In this document: piece after piece, positions 1 through 8,386 of the stretch
Position numbering within the stretch: position 1 is the first letter of the stretch
Layout of the letters: each line of letters starts with the position of its first letter
Assembly: GCA_002308875.1 (NCBI GenBank)
Contig: DBWK01000092.1
Coordinates: forward strand, 14,806-55,968
Direction: 5' to 3'
DNA length: 41,163 bases
Source of the DNA: Treponema sp. UBA1240
GTDB taxonomy: Bacteria; Spirochaetota; Spirochaetia; Treponematales; Treponemataceae
Position numbers and translations under genes: made by a program
The notes under the pieces: model-generated
Told to the model about the DNA's origin: nothing
Database searches by the model: none
Seen by the model: the letters and a program-made list of their open reading frames with translations, nothing else

Positions 1-252
1 AATCTGCGAAATAACAACATGGCGTTCATAAATGCGTTCCGCAATCTCAAGCCCCCGCTGTGTAAGAACAATTCCACCGTCATCATTAACCGTAACATAT
101 CCGTTTTCGCGGAATTTTCTCATCTGAATACTGATTGTAGGCTTGGAAAAACCCATTTTTCTTGTTATATCAACAGCACGAACTTTTGGCAGCTCTTTTG
201 AAAGTACATAAATTGTTTCAAGATACATTTCTGCGGCTTCCTGAATGACCAT
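1..252 (-). CDS. DtxR/MntR-family metal-dependent transcriptional regulator (N-terminal part)
   Basis: Reading in from the minus strand, 84 codons run from an ATG at 252 to the window edge, so the C-terminus is missing. The protein begins MVIQEAAEMYLETIYVLS and continues with a winged helix-turn-helix (VRAVDITRKMGFSKPTISIQM, then a wing ending in VLTQRGLEIAERIYERH). This matches the N-terminal DNA-binding domain of DtxR/MntR/IdeR metalloregulators, which sense Mn(II) or Fe(II). The metal-binding and dimerisation region lies mostly outside the window, so the metal cannot be told. AGGAG lies 10 nt upstream of the ATG. The start is 16 bp after the cimA stop on the same strand, so the two are probably co-transcribed. 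Family call is confident; metal and targets are unknown. Confidence 0.85.
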   Translation of the reverse strand, partial: MVIQEAAEMYLETIYVLSKELPKVRAVDITRKMGFSKPTISIQMRKFRENGYVTVNDDGGIVLTQRGLEIAERIYERHVVISQI

Positions 253-268
253 AACAGAACTCTCCTAT

Positions 269-1903
269 TTACAGATATTTTTTAAAACGTTTTTCAACGT
301 CTTTTATCAGTTTGTATTCAAAGGAATCAACCAAAGCAAACCAGGAAGCTTCCATAATATCGGCGGAAACTCCGACCGTTATCCAACTGTCAACACCATC
401 GGAACTTTCAATCAAAACGCGGACTTTTGCGGCAGTTGCGCTTTTTGAATCAAGAACACGGACTTTATAGTCCGTCAGGCGGATATCGCGCACATTCGGA
501 TAAAAGCGTTCAAGCGCCTTTCTAAGCGCAATATCCAGTGCGTGAACAGGACCATCGCCCTCACCTGCGGTTATTTCTATCTGGTTTTCTACTTCAATCT
601 TAAGCTGGGCAAACGAACAAAGTGTGCTTTCTACACAAGGTTTTTCACCGATGGTTTTGTAATAGTGCAGCTTAAAGAAAGGCTGATACTTGCCTATCAT
701 CTTGCGGACAAGAAGTTCAAAACTGCCGTCTGCACCTTCAAACTGGTAGCCTTCATGTTCCATCTGCTTTACTTGTTTTACGATGTCGGCGACAATCGGT
801 GAGTTTTTGTTTATTGAAGAATCAAACTTGCGGATTTTTTCAATAATCATTGAACGACCGGCAACTTCGCTCAAAAGGAAAACCCTGTCGTTTCCTACGC
901 TTTCCGGTTCAACGTGCTCATACGCCGCCGGATTTTTTGTTACAGCGTCAATGTGCATTCCGGCTTTGTGCGCAAAAGCGTTTGTGCCTACATAAGGCAT
1001 TCCGTTTTCAAGATTTACGTTTGAAATTTCTGCGACACGGCGCACGGCGGAAGTGAGCTGTCTTATTTTGCCTTCCGGCAGGCACTTGTAACCAAGCTTT
1101 AGTTCCAAATCCGCCATAATTGTAGAAAGATTTGCATTTCCGGTGCGTTCGCCAAAACCGAGCAGAGTTCCCTGAATCTGAGTTGCGCCGGCTTCTACCG
1201 CCATAAGGGAGTTTGCAACCGCCAAACCGGAGTCGTTGTGCGTGTGTATACCGATTTGAACAGGCTCTCGGTGATTTTTTTCGCACCATTTGTCAAAATA
1301 TTCGGTAACTTCTTTTACAGCCTGCAAAACCATAAGTGGCATTGTGCCGCCTTTTGTGTCGCATAGTACAAGAGAAGAAACACCATTTTTTACAGCTGCT
1401 TCAAGGGTTTTAAGAGTGTATTCTTTGTTAGCAAACCAAGCGTCAAAAAAGTGTTCGGAATCAAAATGGACCTTTCGACCTTCACTGACTAAAAACGCGG
1501 CAGTTTCGCCAATCATAGCAAGGTTTTCGTCCAAAGTTGCCTTGAGAATTTCAGTAACCTGAAAATCCCATGCTTTTCCGAATATGACCACATTCTGTGT
1601 ATTTGCAGAAAGCAGGCTTTGAACCTGCATATCTTCCTGCGGTGTTATGCCTTTGCGCCGTGTAGCTCCGAATGCAGCAATAGCGGCGTTTTTTAACGCC
1701 ATTTTCTGCGCATACTGAAAAAATTCCAAATCTTTTGGATTTGAACCGGGATTTCCCGCTTCTATAAGGCTTATACCAAGATCATCAAGTGCCTCAACTA
1801 TATGTATTTTATCCTGAACAGAAAAACTTATGCCCTCGCCTTGAGCACCATCTCGCAGTGTGGAATCAAGAATAGTAATACTTTTTGTTTTTTTCTGCGG
1901 CAT
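269..1903 (-). CDS. cimA: (R)-citramalate synthase (LeuA/CimA family)
   Basis: 544 residues. CimA condenses acetyl-CoA with pyruvate to (R)-citramalate, the first step of the threonine-independent route to 2-oxobutyrate and isoleucine. The N-terminus has the DRE-TIM metallolyase signature (ILDSTLRDGAQGEG, residues about 11-24). Around residue 220 is the metal-binding IHTHNDSGLAVANSL motif, followed by GTLLGFGERTGNANLS. The last ~130 residues match the LeuA-type regulatory dimerisation domain, where isoleucine feedback acts in the family. The GEG after the TLRDG motif, the length and the regulatory domain fit the citramalate synthase branch better than 2-isopropylmalate or homocitrate synthase, but substrate cannot be proved by reading. 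AAAGG lies upstream of the ATG. No leuCD genes are in the window; the next gene downstream is the metalloregulator. Confidence 0.88.
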   Translation of the reverse strand: MPQKKTKSITILDSTLRDGAQGEGISFSVQDKIHIVEALDDLGISLIEAGNPGSNPKDLEFFQYAQKMALKNAAIAAFGATRRKGITPQEDMQVQSLLSANTQNVVIFGKAWDFQVTEILKATLDENLAMIGETAAFLVSEGRKVHFDSEHFFDAWFANKEYTLKTLEAAVKNGVSSLVLCDTKGGTMPLMVLQAVKEVTEYFDKWCEKNHREPVQIGIHTHNDSGLAVANSLMAVEAGATQIQGTLLGFGERTGNANLSTIMADLELKLGYKCLPEGKIRQLTSAVRRVAEISNVNLENGMPYVGTNAFAHKAGMHIDAVTKNPAAYEHVEPESVGNDRVFLLSEVAGRSMIIEKIRKFDSSINKNSPIVADIVKQVKQMEHEGYQFEGADGSFELLVRKMIGKYQPFFKLHYYKTIGEKPCVESTLCSFAQLKIEVENQIEITAGEGDGPVHALDIALRKALERFYPNVRDIRLTDYKVRVLDSKSATAAKVRVLIESSDGVDSWITVGVSADIMEASWFALVDSFEYKLIKDVEKRFKKYL

Positions 1904-1933
1904 AATAAACCTTTATTTTCAAAGCTGTTCCTG

Positions 1934-1962
1934 TATTCTCGCCTTTTTCCGCATATTTGTCA
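1934..1962 (-). promoter_or_regulatory. Predicted sigma70-type promoter of cimA
   Basis: On the minus strand, TTGACA (1957-1962) is followed after 17 nt by GAGAAT (1934-1939). The -35 is perfect and the -10 matches 4 of 6. It lies in the 91-bp gap between the diguanylate cyclase stop and cimA and would give a leader of about 25 nt containing the AAAGG site. Confidence 0.5.
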
Positions 1963-1994
1963 ATAAACGGCAAAGCCCATATGGTGCGGCACAA

Positions 1995-3071
1995 CTAAAA
2001 CTGCTCTGAAACAACAACGCGGTTTTTACCGGTTTTCTTTCCAACACTGAGAGAATTATCCGCATCAACAAGAACATCGTCCGTGAGCTTAAAATTCTTG
2101 GAAGAACTAATGCCAAACGTCATTGAAATAGTAAATTTGCGGTTTTTATATGACAACACATTTTCCGAAATCAAAACCCGTAGTGCCTCAATATCGTCTA
2201 CAACCTGCTGCGTATTTCCCGGAAACAGAAAAAGGAATTCTTCCCCACCCCATCGTCCGACTTTAACGTTCGGCGGAATACTGTCGTGCATTAAAACAGC
2301 GGTATCATGCAGAACCGCATCACCGCAGCTGTGTCCGTAAGTGTCATTTATGCTTTTAAAATTATCGATGTCGCATATACAAATTGAGTATTCTTTTCCA
2401 AAGCGCTGCTTTGTTTTGTGTGCTGCCGCAAGATGTTCCCACAAACGGCGTCTGTTAATCAGCGTTGTGAGCGAATCATGGTTTGCTGCATAAAGCAGGG
2501 CTTCTTCCCTTGCAGCAGCCTTTCTGTTGGCAAGAATAAGCTTGCGTTCCGCGGACGAACACAAATATATCAAAAGAACAGTAATCAGAACGCATGCCAC
2601 GACATTGTGAATTTGGTAAAATGAAAGCGGAAACGGCAGGTTATCGGTTTTGTTCCTAAAGTAGTGATGAGCCATAAAAAAATTCACGAGTACGGTCGGA
2701 ACAGCCGTGAACAAAAAGGAATGTTTTGGTTTTTTTAGATCATAGGTAAGCAGAAAAGTCGCCGCCAAAAGCCCCAGCGTGAACAAATCCGTACCTGCGG
2801 GTACTTTTGTATGAATCGTAAAAAGTATGGCATACAAATCGATTTGAACAACGAGAATAACAAATGAAACAAAGTGAGAAATTTTTCTATACACCAAAAT
2901 ATGAATCAGATGTATAAAAGCTGATACAATGCTATACCAGAAAAGGAACTCATCACCATAATAGCGGAAATAAAAAACGGAAACAGCATGAATAATAAAG
3001 CTGCACAGAAGAACAATACTTACGTCACAAAAGAAAAATTTCCGCAGGTTTTCTTTGAATGAAACATTCAC
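1995..3071 (-). CDS. Membrane-bound diguanylate cyclase (GGDEF)
   Basis: 358 residues. The first ~175 are six hydrophobic helices (about 15-34, 43-61, 66-88, 96-110, 118-135, 155-172) without an obvious ligand-binding loop. A short linker leads to a GGDEF domain (about 190-355) with NHDSLTTLINRRR, the metal-binding DIDNFKSINDTYGH and an intact active-site GGEEF at 275-279. It should make c-di-GMP from two GTP at the inner membrane. The allosteric RxxD inhibitory site normally just upstream of GGEEF is missing (PPNVKVGRW there), so product inhibition may be weak. The start is GTG, fixed by AGGAG six nt upstream. A promoter (TTGCGG, 17 nt, TAAAAT; 3090-3118) precedes it, so it is probably its own unit. 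Confidence 0.88.
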   Translation of the reverse strand: MNVSFKENLRKFFFCDVSIVLLCSFIIHAVSVFYFRYYGDEFLFWYSIVSAFIHLIHILVYRKISHFVSFVILVVQIDLYAILFTIHTKVPAGTDLFTLGLLAATFLLTYDLKKPKHSFLFTAVPTVLVNFFMAHHYFRNKTDNLPFPLSFYQIHNVVACVLITVLLIYLCSSAERKLILANRKAAAREEALLYAANHDSLTTLINRRRLWEHLAAAHKTKQRFGKEYSICICDIDNFKSINDTYGHSCGDAVLHDTAVLMHDSIPPNVKVGRWGGEEFLFLFPGNTQQVVDDIEALRVLISENVLSYKNRKFTISMTFGISSSKNFKLTDDVLVDADNSLSVGKKTGKNRVVVSEQF

Positions 3072-3089
3072 AAAAGACTCCTAACGGAT

Positions 3090-3118
3090 ATTTTACTCCT
3101 GTTTTTTAAATTCCGCAA
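3090..3118 (-). promoter_or_regulatory. Predicted promoter of the diguanylate cyclase gene
   Basis: Minus-strand TTGCGG (3113-3118), 17-nt spacer, TAAAAT (3090-3095). It sits in the 53-bp gap after the TPR lipoprotein gene, just upstream of the AGGAG/GTG start. Confidence 0.45.
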
Positions 3119-3124
3119 TAAAAA

Positions 3125-4804
3125 CTATTTTGAATCCAGCTGTTTAAAAAGCAATCTTGCCTTTGCGTGTCCGGGATTAAGCGAAAGTGCATAAGTTAAG
3201 CACATTAAAGCGTCTTTTTCAGCTTTTTTTGCTACGTATATGTTTGCAAGCCGGAATTGAATTTCTGCTTTGAGATTTGGGTCTGCGGTAAGCTTTGAAG
3301 CTTTGAGCAAAAGTTCTTCGGCTTTGAGCATATCGGTATTTGCATAAAAAATCGCGGCACAGTTCATAAGAGCTGGAACTGTTGTATTTGCAGAAGCAAA
3401 CATATGATTATATAAAACAGCGGCATTGTCATAGGATTCTCTGTGTTCTGAAGCAGCAAGCGTCTTAAAAAAGGCGGCATATTCACATTCACGGGGACTC
3501 ATTTTGTCCTTTAATTCTATATAATCCACTGAACCGTATTTTTCGTTAAGATTGACAAGAAAAATGTTTTCCGCTTCGGGAAAACGGTTTTGCATACACA
3601 AAAGCCAAATCGCATATTCTTTTATCGCCTGGTTTTCGGGGTATTTTTCCATCAAAAGCCAGATGTCCACAAGTTTTTCATCGTTGTTTCTGTTTGAATT
3701 TTCCCACTCAAGCTTTGCGCGTTCAACAAGCAACAGAGGATTTTCAGTTTTTTCCAACTGTGCGTTCATTCTTGAAACAGCATCCGCTACCGGAACAATT
3801 TCCATGTCGGAGTCTTTTTCCATTTTCAGCGTTTTAAGTCCTGTCCGTCGTAAAGCTTCTGTGAGCCTGTCGTCTTTTGCGGGATGATTTGAAAAATACG
3901 CATAATCACCGTACGCAACCAGTCCTGGCGCATAATCAGGAAAAAAGGTAACAAGTTTTATCGCGTTATCGCCCCACTGGCGGTTCATACCGTTTTTTTT
4001 GGCAAACAGGCACAAATTGTAAAGCGGAACAGGAGAAAACTTTTCATCATGAATAACAGCGTTTGACCACAAAGTATAGGCGGCTTTCTGCTCATCCAAA
4101 AAAAGAGCCGCATCCGCCCGCAAAAGCATAACTTCGGCGGAATCTTCCAACGCCGCCAAATCTATGTAAGACTGTGTAAAATCACCCGCATCGTAGGCAA
4201 TTGCCGCCCAAAACTTGCGGTCAGCAAACGGAACGGTGTCTGGATGAAGCTTGTATGCTTCCTGTATACGTCCTTCGTGCGCCTCAATTACAGCCGCATT
4301 CCGCAAAAAAGTACCGTTATGTGTTACCCTTGCAGCATCCTTAAAGGTTGTTACAAACTCCGGCTTAAAGTAATCCTGCTGCAAACCGGCGGTTTTGAAT
4401 TTTATTTCCGTGAGTATTGAACCGTAGGCGGTTCCTTCCAAAGGAAGCGCAACTTTTTCAGCATCCGCAAGCTTGTTTTTTTGCATAAGGCAGTGCGCAT
4501 ACACGGCACGTAATTCGCGTAAATCAGTATGGGCATAGTAAGCTTTTTTTATAAGTTTTTCGGCTTCGTCCTTTCTGCCGATTTTCATATAACGTTTATA
4601 CAGGGCTAGCCATTCTTCAACGGAAGATGCATTTTTTGAAAATTTTTTCAGCATTGAGGCAGCCTGTTTCATCTGTCCTGAAACAATAAGCGTATCTATC
4701 TGATCCATACTGCCTGCAAATGAATAAGCCACCGATTCCTGTTTGCAGGAATAAAAAACAGAAAAAAGAAAAACTGTAAGAACAACTGCCAAAAGCTTTT
4801 TCAT
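3125..4804 (-). CDS. TPR-repeat lipoprotein, function unknown
   Basis: 559 residues. It begins with a positively charged, hydrophobic signal peptide ending in a relaxed spirochaetal lipobox (SVFYSC; Cys at residue 20), so it is probably a lipid-anchored periplasmic or outer-membrane-facing protein. The rest is helical with tetratricopeptide-like repeats. Clear ones are near the N-terminus (DTLIVSGQMKQAASMLKKF, YMKIGRKDEAEKLIKKAY, CLMQKNKLADAEKVAL) and C-terminus (ADPNLKAEIQFRLANIYVAKK, ALMCLTYALSLNPGHAKARLL). TPR solenoids bind protein partners; no enzyme motif is visible. It follows nusB with a 2-bp gap and no clear Shine-Dalgarno, so it is probably translationally coupled. The partner cannot be inferred from the sequence. 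Confidence 0.8.
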   Translation of the reverse strand: MKKLLAVVLTVFLFSVFYSCKQESVAYSFAGSMDQIDTLIVSGQMKQAASMLKKFSKNASSVEEWLALYKRYMKIGRKDEAEKLIKKAYYAHTDLRELRAVYAHCLMQKNKLADAEKVALPLEGTAYGSILTEIKFKTAGLQQDYFKPEFVTTFKDAARVTHNGTFLRNAAVIEAHEGRIQEAYKLHPDTVPFADRKFWAAIAYDAGDFTQSYIDLAALEDSAEVMLLRADAALFLDEQKAAYTLWSNAVIHDEKFSPVPLYNLCLFAKKNGMNRQWGDNAIKLVTFFPDYAPGLVAYGDYAYFSNHPAKDDRLTEALRRTGLKTLKMEKDSDMEIVPVADAVSRMNAQLEKTENPLLLVERAKLEWENSNRNNDEKLVDIWLLMEKYPENQAIKEYAIWLLCMQNRFPEAENIFLVNLNEKYGSVDYIELKDKMSPRECEYAAFFKTLAASEHRESYDNAAVLYNHMFASANTTVPALMNCAAIFYANTDMLKAEELLLKASKLTADPNLKAEIQFRLANIYVAKKAEKDALMCLTYALSLNPGHAKARLLFKQLDSK

Positions 4805-4806
4805 AA

Positions 4807-5229
4807 TTATTCAGACCTGTATGCGTTTTTTACGCTGTCCAAAACTCCGTTTATAAATTTAAAAGAATCGTCAGAACCGAATTCTTTTGAAATATCAATG
4901 GCTTCATCTATGATTATGGAAGAGGGCATATCTTTTTGATACAGCAGCGGATACACGCTGACACGGAGCACAGCCAAATCCACTTTGCTTATGCGGTCAA
5001 AACTCCATTTGGCAGTCAGGTGTTTTTTTATTACAGAATCAATTTCTTCAATGTTTTCAATTGTTCCTGAAATTAACAGCTTTGTAAAAAGTAAATTTTC
5101 ATCACCCATTCTGTCCAAAACGGCACTGTCTACCCAGGAAAATTCTAATAATTCATCAAGCGGAGCTGCGTTTACATCCCAGGAATACAAAGCCTGAAAA
5201 GCAATAATTCTACTTTTACGTCTTGCCAC
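4807..5229 (-). CDS. nusB: Transcription antitermination factor NusB
   Basis: 140 residues from the chosen start. It begins MARRKSRIIAFQALYSWD, the typical NusB N-terminus, and is all-helical to the end, with FDRISKVDLAVLRVSVYPLL and a C-terminal SIIIDEAIDISKEFG, as in the family. NusB binds boxA RNA with NusE (S10) in rRNA antitermination. An in-frame GTG at 5235 would add two residues, but it overlaps the AGGAG. The GTG at 5229 sits 5 nt behind that AGGAG and gives the conserved M-A-R-R-K start, so 5229 is preferred. A predicted promoter lies directly upstream, inside the terminator hairpin of the preceding foldase gene. The TPR lipoprotein gene follows in the same unit. Confidence 0.93.
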   Translation of the reverse strand: MARRKSRIIAFQALYSWDVNAAPLDELLEFSWVDSAVLDRMGDENLLFTKLLISGTIENIEEIDSVIKKHLTAKWSFDRISKVDLAVLRVSVYPLLYQKDMPSSIIIDEAIDISKEFGSDDSFKFINGVLDSVKNAYRSE

Positions 5230-5255
5230 AATCACTCCTACAAAATAAAAAAAAT

Positions 5256-5283
5256 CCGTACTGATTATACAGAACCAGTACGG
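5256..5283 (-). terminator. Terminator hairpin of the SurA-like gene, holding the nusB -10 box in its loop
   Basis: On the minus strand, CCGTACTG and CAGTACGG form an 8-bp perfect stem around a 12-nt loop, followed by a long T-rich run. This is a good intrinsic terminator for the foldase gene ending at 5320. The loop contains TATAAT (5264-5269), which is also a -10 box for nusB. Confidence 0.7.
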
Positions 5284-5292
5284 TTTTTACAA
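5264..5292 (-). promoter_or_regulatory. Predicted nusB promoter overlapping the terminator
   Basis: Minus-strand TTGTAA (5287-5292), 17-nt spacer, TATAAT (5264-5269). Initiation near 5257 would begin inside the second stem arm, so the new RNA could not fold the hairpin. The palindrome arms straddle the -10, so an operator function is also possible. Confidence 0.55.
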
Positions 5293-5319
5293 GTTGAAAT
5301 TATGCTATTGTTTTAAATC

Positions 5320-6393
5320 CTACCAGGTAAGGAGTTTTTCCAAAGCATCATCTTTCTTTTCAATCTTGAAGCTCTTTGTATCAGCACGCAGAGTTTTTGT
5401 AAGTTCACTTACACCTGCAGAAAGAACCTGTGACTGCTTTTGATTTTTAAGATTTTCCTTAATGTACTCATATACAGTTACAGATGTACCCGGCTGAACA
5501 ACATCGCTCAAACCAAGCATTTTTGCACCGTGTTTTTCAAGAATTTGCCAGAACTGAAAGTCTGTGTCAGTTTCAGTAACTTCAGAAATAAAGCCCTTGT
5601 CCTTTTTGAACATTTCGAGCAGTGAGTTATAGTCCATACCAAGCTGTGCAGCAGCTGTAGCATTCTTTGCTACATAAAAATCACCAGCATCATAACCGGA
5701 ACCTGTTCCCTGTTTGATTTTTTCAGCAGTTGTCTTTTTAGCCTTCAAGTCACTGTTGATTGTGCTAACACGTGTTTTTGCAGCAGACGGATCTCCGTTT
5801 TTTTGCGCAATAACAAGAAGCATTTTGAGTGTATCGCTCTGAACGAAAGATGTTTTGTTAATTTCGTAAAAATTGCGGACTTCATCATCGGATACTGTAA
5901 CAGCGTTTACCTCTTTTTCCTTAAGGCTGAGAATATACTGATTTGCAATCATCTGTTCCTTGAGGTATTTTTTATACTCGGCAACAGTCATTCCTGTCTG
6001 CTCCTTCATAAATACTTCATAGGTTTTTCCGGTTTCGGTCTTTATCATATCGGCGAATTCATTTTCCGTTACCTGTTTGCCAACCATCTGTGCAAGATAA
6101 TTAAGGTAATATTCGTTTACCTGAGCATCCGTAAGGGTAATTCCTGCTTTTGCAGCAGACTGAACAACCAGTTTTTCATCAATCATCGCATTGAGAATTT
6201 CTTTTTTCTGCTGAAAAGTCAAAGTCGTTCCGGTTTGCCGCTGATAAAGGTCAACCCTGCTTTTTAACTGTCCCAGCGTTATAGTTTCAGATTTATTGAG
6301 TTTTACAGTTGCCAAAGGTTGAAGATTATTCTGCGCAAAAAGAGAAACTACACAGACAAACAGCACAATAGTTGTTACAAAAAATTTTTTCAT
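5320..6393 (-). CDS. Secreted SurA/PrsA-like peptidyl-prolyl isomerase or chaperone
   Basis: 357 residues. A signal peptide (MKKFFVTTIVLFVCVVSLFAQ) ends in a type I cleavage motif (LFA/Q) with no lipobox cysteine, so the protein is exported to the periplasm. The next ~170 residues are the helical SurA N-terminal chaperone domain (LKSRVDLYQRQTGTTLTFQQ, ILNAMIDEKLVVQSAAKAGI, VNEYYLNYLAQM). A parvulin-like segment follows (TLKMLLVIAQKNGDPSAAKTRV to QFWQILEKHGAKMLGLSD). The isomerase core looks divergent, so chaperone activity may dominate. It probably corresponds to the T. pallidum basic membrane protein/rotamase near alaS and nusB; that link is from memory. GAGG precedes the ATG. The unit ends at the hairpin at 5256-5283. 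Confidence 0.8.
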   Translation of the reverse strand: MKKFFVTTIVLFVCVVSLFAQNNLQPLATVKLNKSETITLGQLKSRVDLYQRQTGTTLTFQQKKEILNAMIDEKLVVQSAAKAGITLTDAQVNEYYLNYLAQMVGKQVTENEFADMIKTETGKTYEVFMKEQTGMTVAEYKKYLKEQMIANQYILSLKEKEVNAVTVSDDEVRNFYEINKTSFVQSDTLKMLLVIAQKNGDPSAAKTRVSTINSDLKAKKTTAEKIKQGTGSGYDAGDFYVAKNATAAAQLGMDYNSLLEMFKKDKGFISEVTETDTDFQFWQILEKHGAKMLGLSDVVQPGTSVTVYEYIKENLKNQKQSQVLSAGVSELTKTLRADTKSFKIEKKDDALEKLLTW

Positions 6394-6471
6394 TTTAACC
6401 TCTTTAATTAAACTAAATAAAGTTTAACATGAAAATAATAACCAGTATTAATTAAACAACACCGGTTATAA

Positions 6472-6496
6472 AAAGTTACAGAGATTTTGCAACTTT
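6472..6496 (-). terminator. Intrinsic terminator of alaS
   Basis: Starting at the alaS stop codon, the minus strand reads AAAGTTGCA, a 7-nt loop, TGTAACTTT, then TTTTAT. This is a 9-bp stem with one G-U pair followed by a T run. Confidence 0.55.
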
Positions 6497-8280
6497 TATT
6501 CCAAAACAGCCTTTATACGGCGAACCCCCGCGGAAGAAGACTGTTCCTTCTTTATTACAAATTTGCCAAGAATTCCGGTATTTGTTACATGCGGACCGCC
6601 GCAAACTTCCTTTGAAAAATCACCAATTGTATAGACTTTTACATTGGTTTCATATTTTTCACCGAAAAGTGCAGTTGCTCCGCTTTTCTTAGCATCTTCC
6701 AAATTCATAATTTCCATTGTAACCGGAAGGTTACGGGAAATTTGCTCATTAACAAGATTTTCAACCTGCTTTATTTCATCCTGCGTCATTGGAGCTGGAT
6801 GAGAAAAGTCAAATCGCATTCTTTCGTTTGTAATGTTAGAACCTTTCTGCGCAACGTGATCACCAAGAACACGCTTTAAAGCAGCCTGCAGCAGGTGTGT
6901 TGCAGTATGGTACTTTATAGTCATTTCAGACTGTTCGGCAAGTCCGCCTTTTGCTTTTCCTGCCTCAGCAGTTCTGGAAAGTTCCTGATGCTTTTTCTCG
7001 GCTTCCTTAAAACCTGCCTTGTCAACTGTAAATCCGTTTTCAGCGGCTAGTTCTTCCGTAATTTCAATCGGGAATCCGAATGTATCATACAGTCGGAATG
7101 CAACACGTCCGGGAATTTCCTTTTTGGGATTTTTCGCCAGATTGGGCAGAAGTTTTTCAAACTCAGCCTCGCCTTTGCGTAGTGTTTGTCCGAATTTGTT
7201 CTCTTCGGCGGTGAGTTCCTGCTTTATTTTTTCCGCATTTTGTTCCAATTCGGGATATGCGTTCTTGAAATTCTCAATAACTGAAACGGAAAGTTCCGCA
7301 AGAAAAGCGTTTTCTATGCCGAGTTTCCTGCCATGACGGACAGCTCGTCTGATTAAACGGCGCAAAACATAACCGGCACCCACATTGGACGGAGAAACAG
7401 CTTTTGGGTCTCCCAGAATAAAAACGGAAGCCCTTGTGTGATCCGCAATAATACGGACACTTTTGTCCTTTTCTTCGTCAGAACCGTATGTATAACCGGA
7501 GAGTTTTTCAATAGTCCTGATAATCGGTTGAAAAACTTCCGTCATATAAACGCTTGTTTTGCCCTGCAAAATGCAGTTTGTTCTTTCCAACCCCATTCCG
7601 GTATCAACGTTCTGTTTGGGTAGTTTTACGAGCGTTTTTTCGTCAACGCGGTTATATTCCATAAAAACGTTGTTCCAAATTTCAAGCCAGTTGTCTTTAT
7701 CCGTACCTTTGTTTGAACCAACCGGAGGCAAGCCTTTGCCCACCCAGTAGAAAATTTCGGTATCAGGACCGCATGGACCTGTAGGGCCTGCAGCCCACCA
7801 GTTATCGCTCGCAGGCAGATACGCAATCTTGTCTTCCGGCATTCCGTTGGCTTTCCAATAACCGGCGGATTCTTCGTCACGAGGAGCATTTTCATCGCCT
7901 GCAAATACTGTTACAGAAAGCTTGGCGGGATCAAGTGCAAGCCATTTGGGACTTGTAAGAAACTCGTATGAAAAGGCGATTGATTCTTTTTTGAAATAAT
8001 CACCGAGTGACCAGTTGCCGAGCATTTCAAAACAAGTAAGATGACTTGGATCACCAACTTCATCAATATCACCTGTTCTGATACACTTTTGATAATCAGT
8101 AAGTCTTTTTCCGGCAGGATGCGGCTCACCAAGCAAAAAAGGAACCAAAGGATGCATTCCCGCTGTTGTAAAAAGAACAGAAGGATCATTTTCCGGTATG
8201 AGTGATTTTCCGGAAATCTCTACATGATCTTTACTTTTGAAAAATTCAATATACTTTGAACGTAATTCATTCGCTGTCAT
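6496..8280 (-). CDS. alaS: Alanyl-tRNA synthetase, short spirochaetal form
   Basis: 594 residues from the chosen start. Class II catalytic domain with FTTAGMHPLVPFLLGEPHP, the RTGDIDEVG segment and GMGLERTNCILQ, followed by the tRNA-recognition helices. The editing domain has both zinc-binding halves (HTATHLL and CGGPH), so mischarged Ser/Gly-tRNA(Ala) should be cleared. The protein ends right after the editing domain; the DHHA1/C-Ala module of typical ~870-residue enzymes is missing. No frameshift is seen, and other spirochaetes also have short AlaRS. An ATG at 8289 would add three residues, but it lies within the predicted -10 box; the ATG at 8280 is about 3 nt after the predicted transcription start. 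There is no Shine-Dalgarno before either. Confidence 0.93.
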   Translation of the reverse strand: MTANELRSKYIEFFKSKDHVEISGKSLIPENDPSVLFTTAGMHPLVPFLLGEPHPAGKRLTDYQKCIRTGDIDEVGDPSHLTCFEMLGNWSLGDYFKKESIAFSYEFLTSPKWLALDPAKLSVTVFAGDENAPRDEESAGYWKANGMPEDKIAYLPASDNWWAAGPTGPCGPDTEIFYWVGKGLPPVGSNKGTDKDNWLEIWNNVFMEYNRVDEKTLVKLPKQNVDTGMGLERTNCILQGKTSVYMTEVFQPIIRTIEKLSGYTYGSDEEKDKSVRIIADHTRASVFILGDPKAVSPSNVGAGYVLRRLIRRAVRHGRKLGIENAFLAELSVSVIENFKNAYPELEQNAEKIKQELTAEENKFGQTLRKGEAEFEKLLPNLAKNPKKEIPGRVAFRLYDTFGFPIEITEELAAENGFTVDKAGFKEAEKKHQELSRTAEAGKAKGGLAEQSEMTIKYHTATHLLQAALKRVLGDHVAQKGSNITNERMRFDFSHPAPMTQDEIKQVENLVNEQISRNLPVTMEIMNLEDAKKSGATALFGEKYETNVKVYTIGDFSKEVCGGPHVTNTGILGKFVIKKEQSSSAGVRRIKAVLE

Positions 8281-8289
8281 AATATTCAT

Positions 8290-8317
8290 TTTATGGGAAT
8301 GAGAGATTGAGTGTCAA
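8290..8317 (-). promoter_or_regulatory. Predicted alaS promoter, very close to the start codon
   Basis: Minus-strand TTGACA (8312-8317), 16-nt spacer, CATAAA (8290-8295). Initiation near 8283 would leave about 3 nt before the ATG at 8280. The -35 is perfect and the -10 is moderate. Confidence 0.5.
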
Positions 8318-8350
8318 TAGACCTGTGGTTATACATCGATTGTCAAAATC

Positions 8351-8379
8351 TCGACACAGCCCCCAAAAACTGGTATAGT
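8351..8379 (+). promoter_or_regulatory. Predicted promoter giving a leaderless mRNA for 8387-9889
   Basis: TCGACA (8351-8356), 17-nt spacer, TATAGT (8374-8379), then 7 nt to the ATG at 8387. Initiation would fall on or one base before the start codon. There is no purine-rich ribosome site. Confidence 0.6.
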
Positions 8380-8386
8380 AAATACG

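Noticed and set aside
5803..6267. Plus-strand frame of 154 codons opposite the SurA-like gene
   Set aside because: Shadow of a secreted protein gene with a clear signal peptide and ribosome site on the minus strand.
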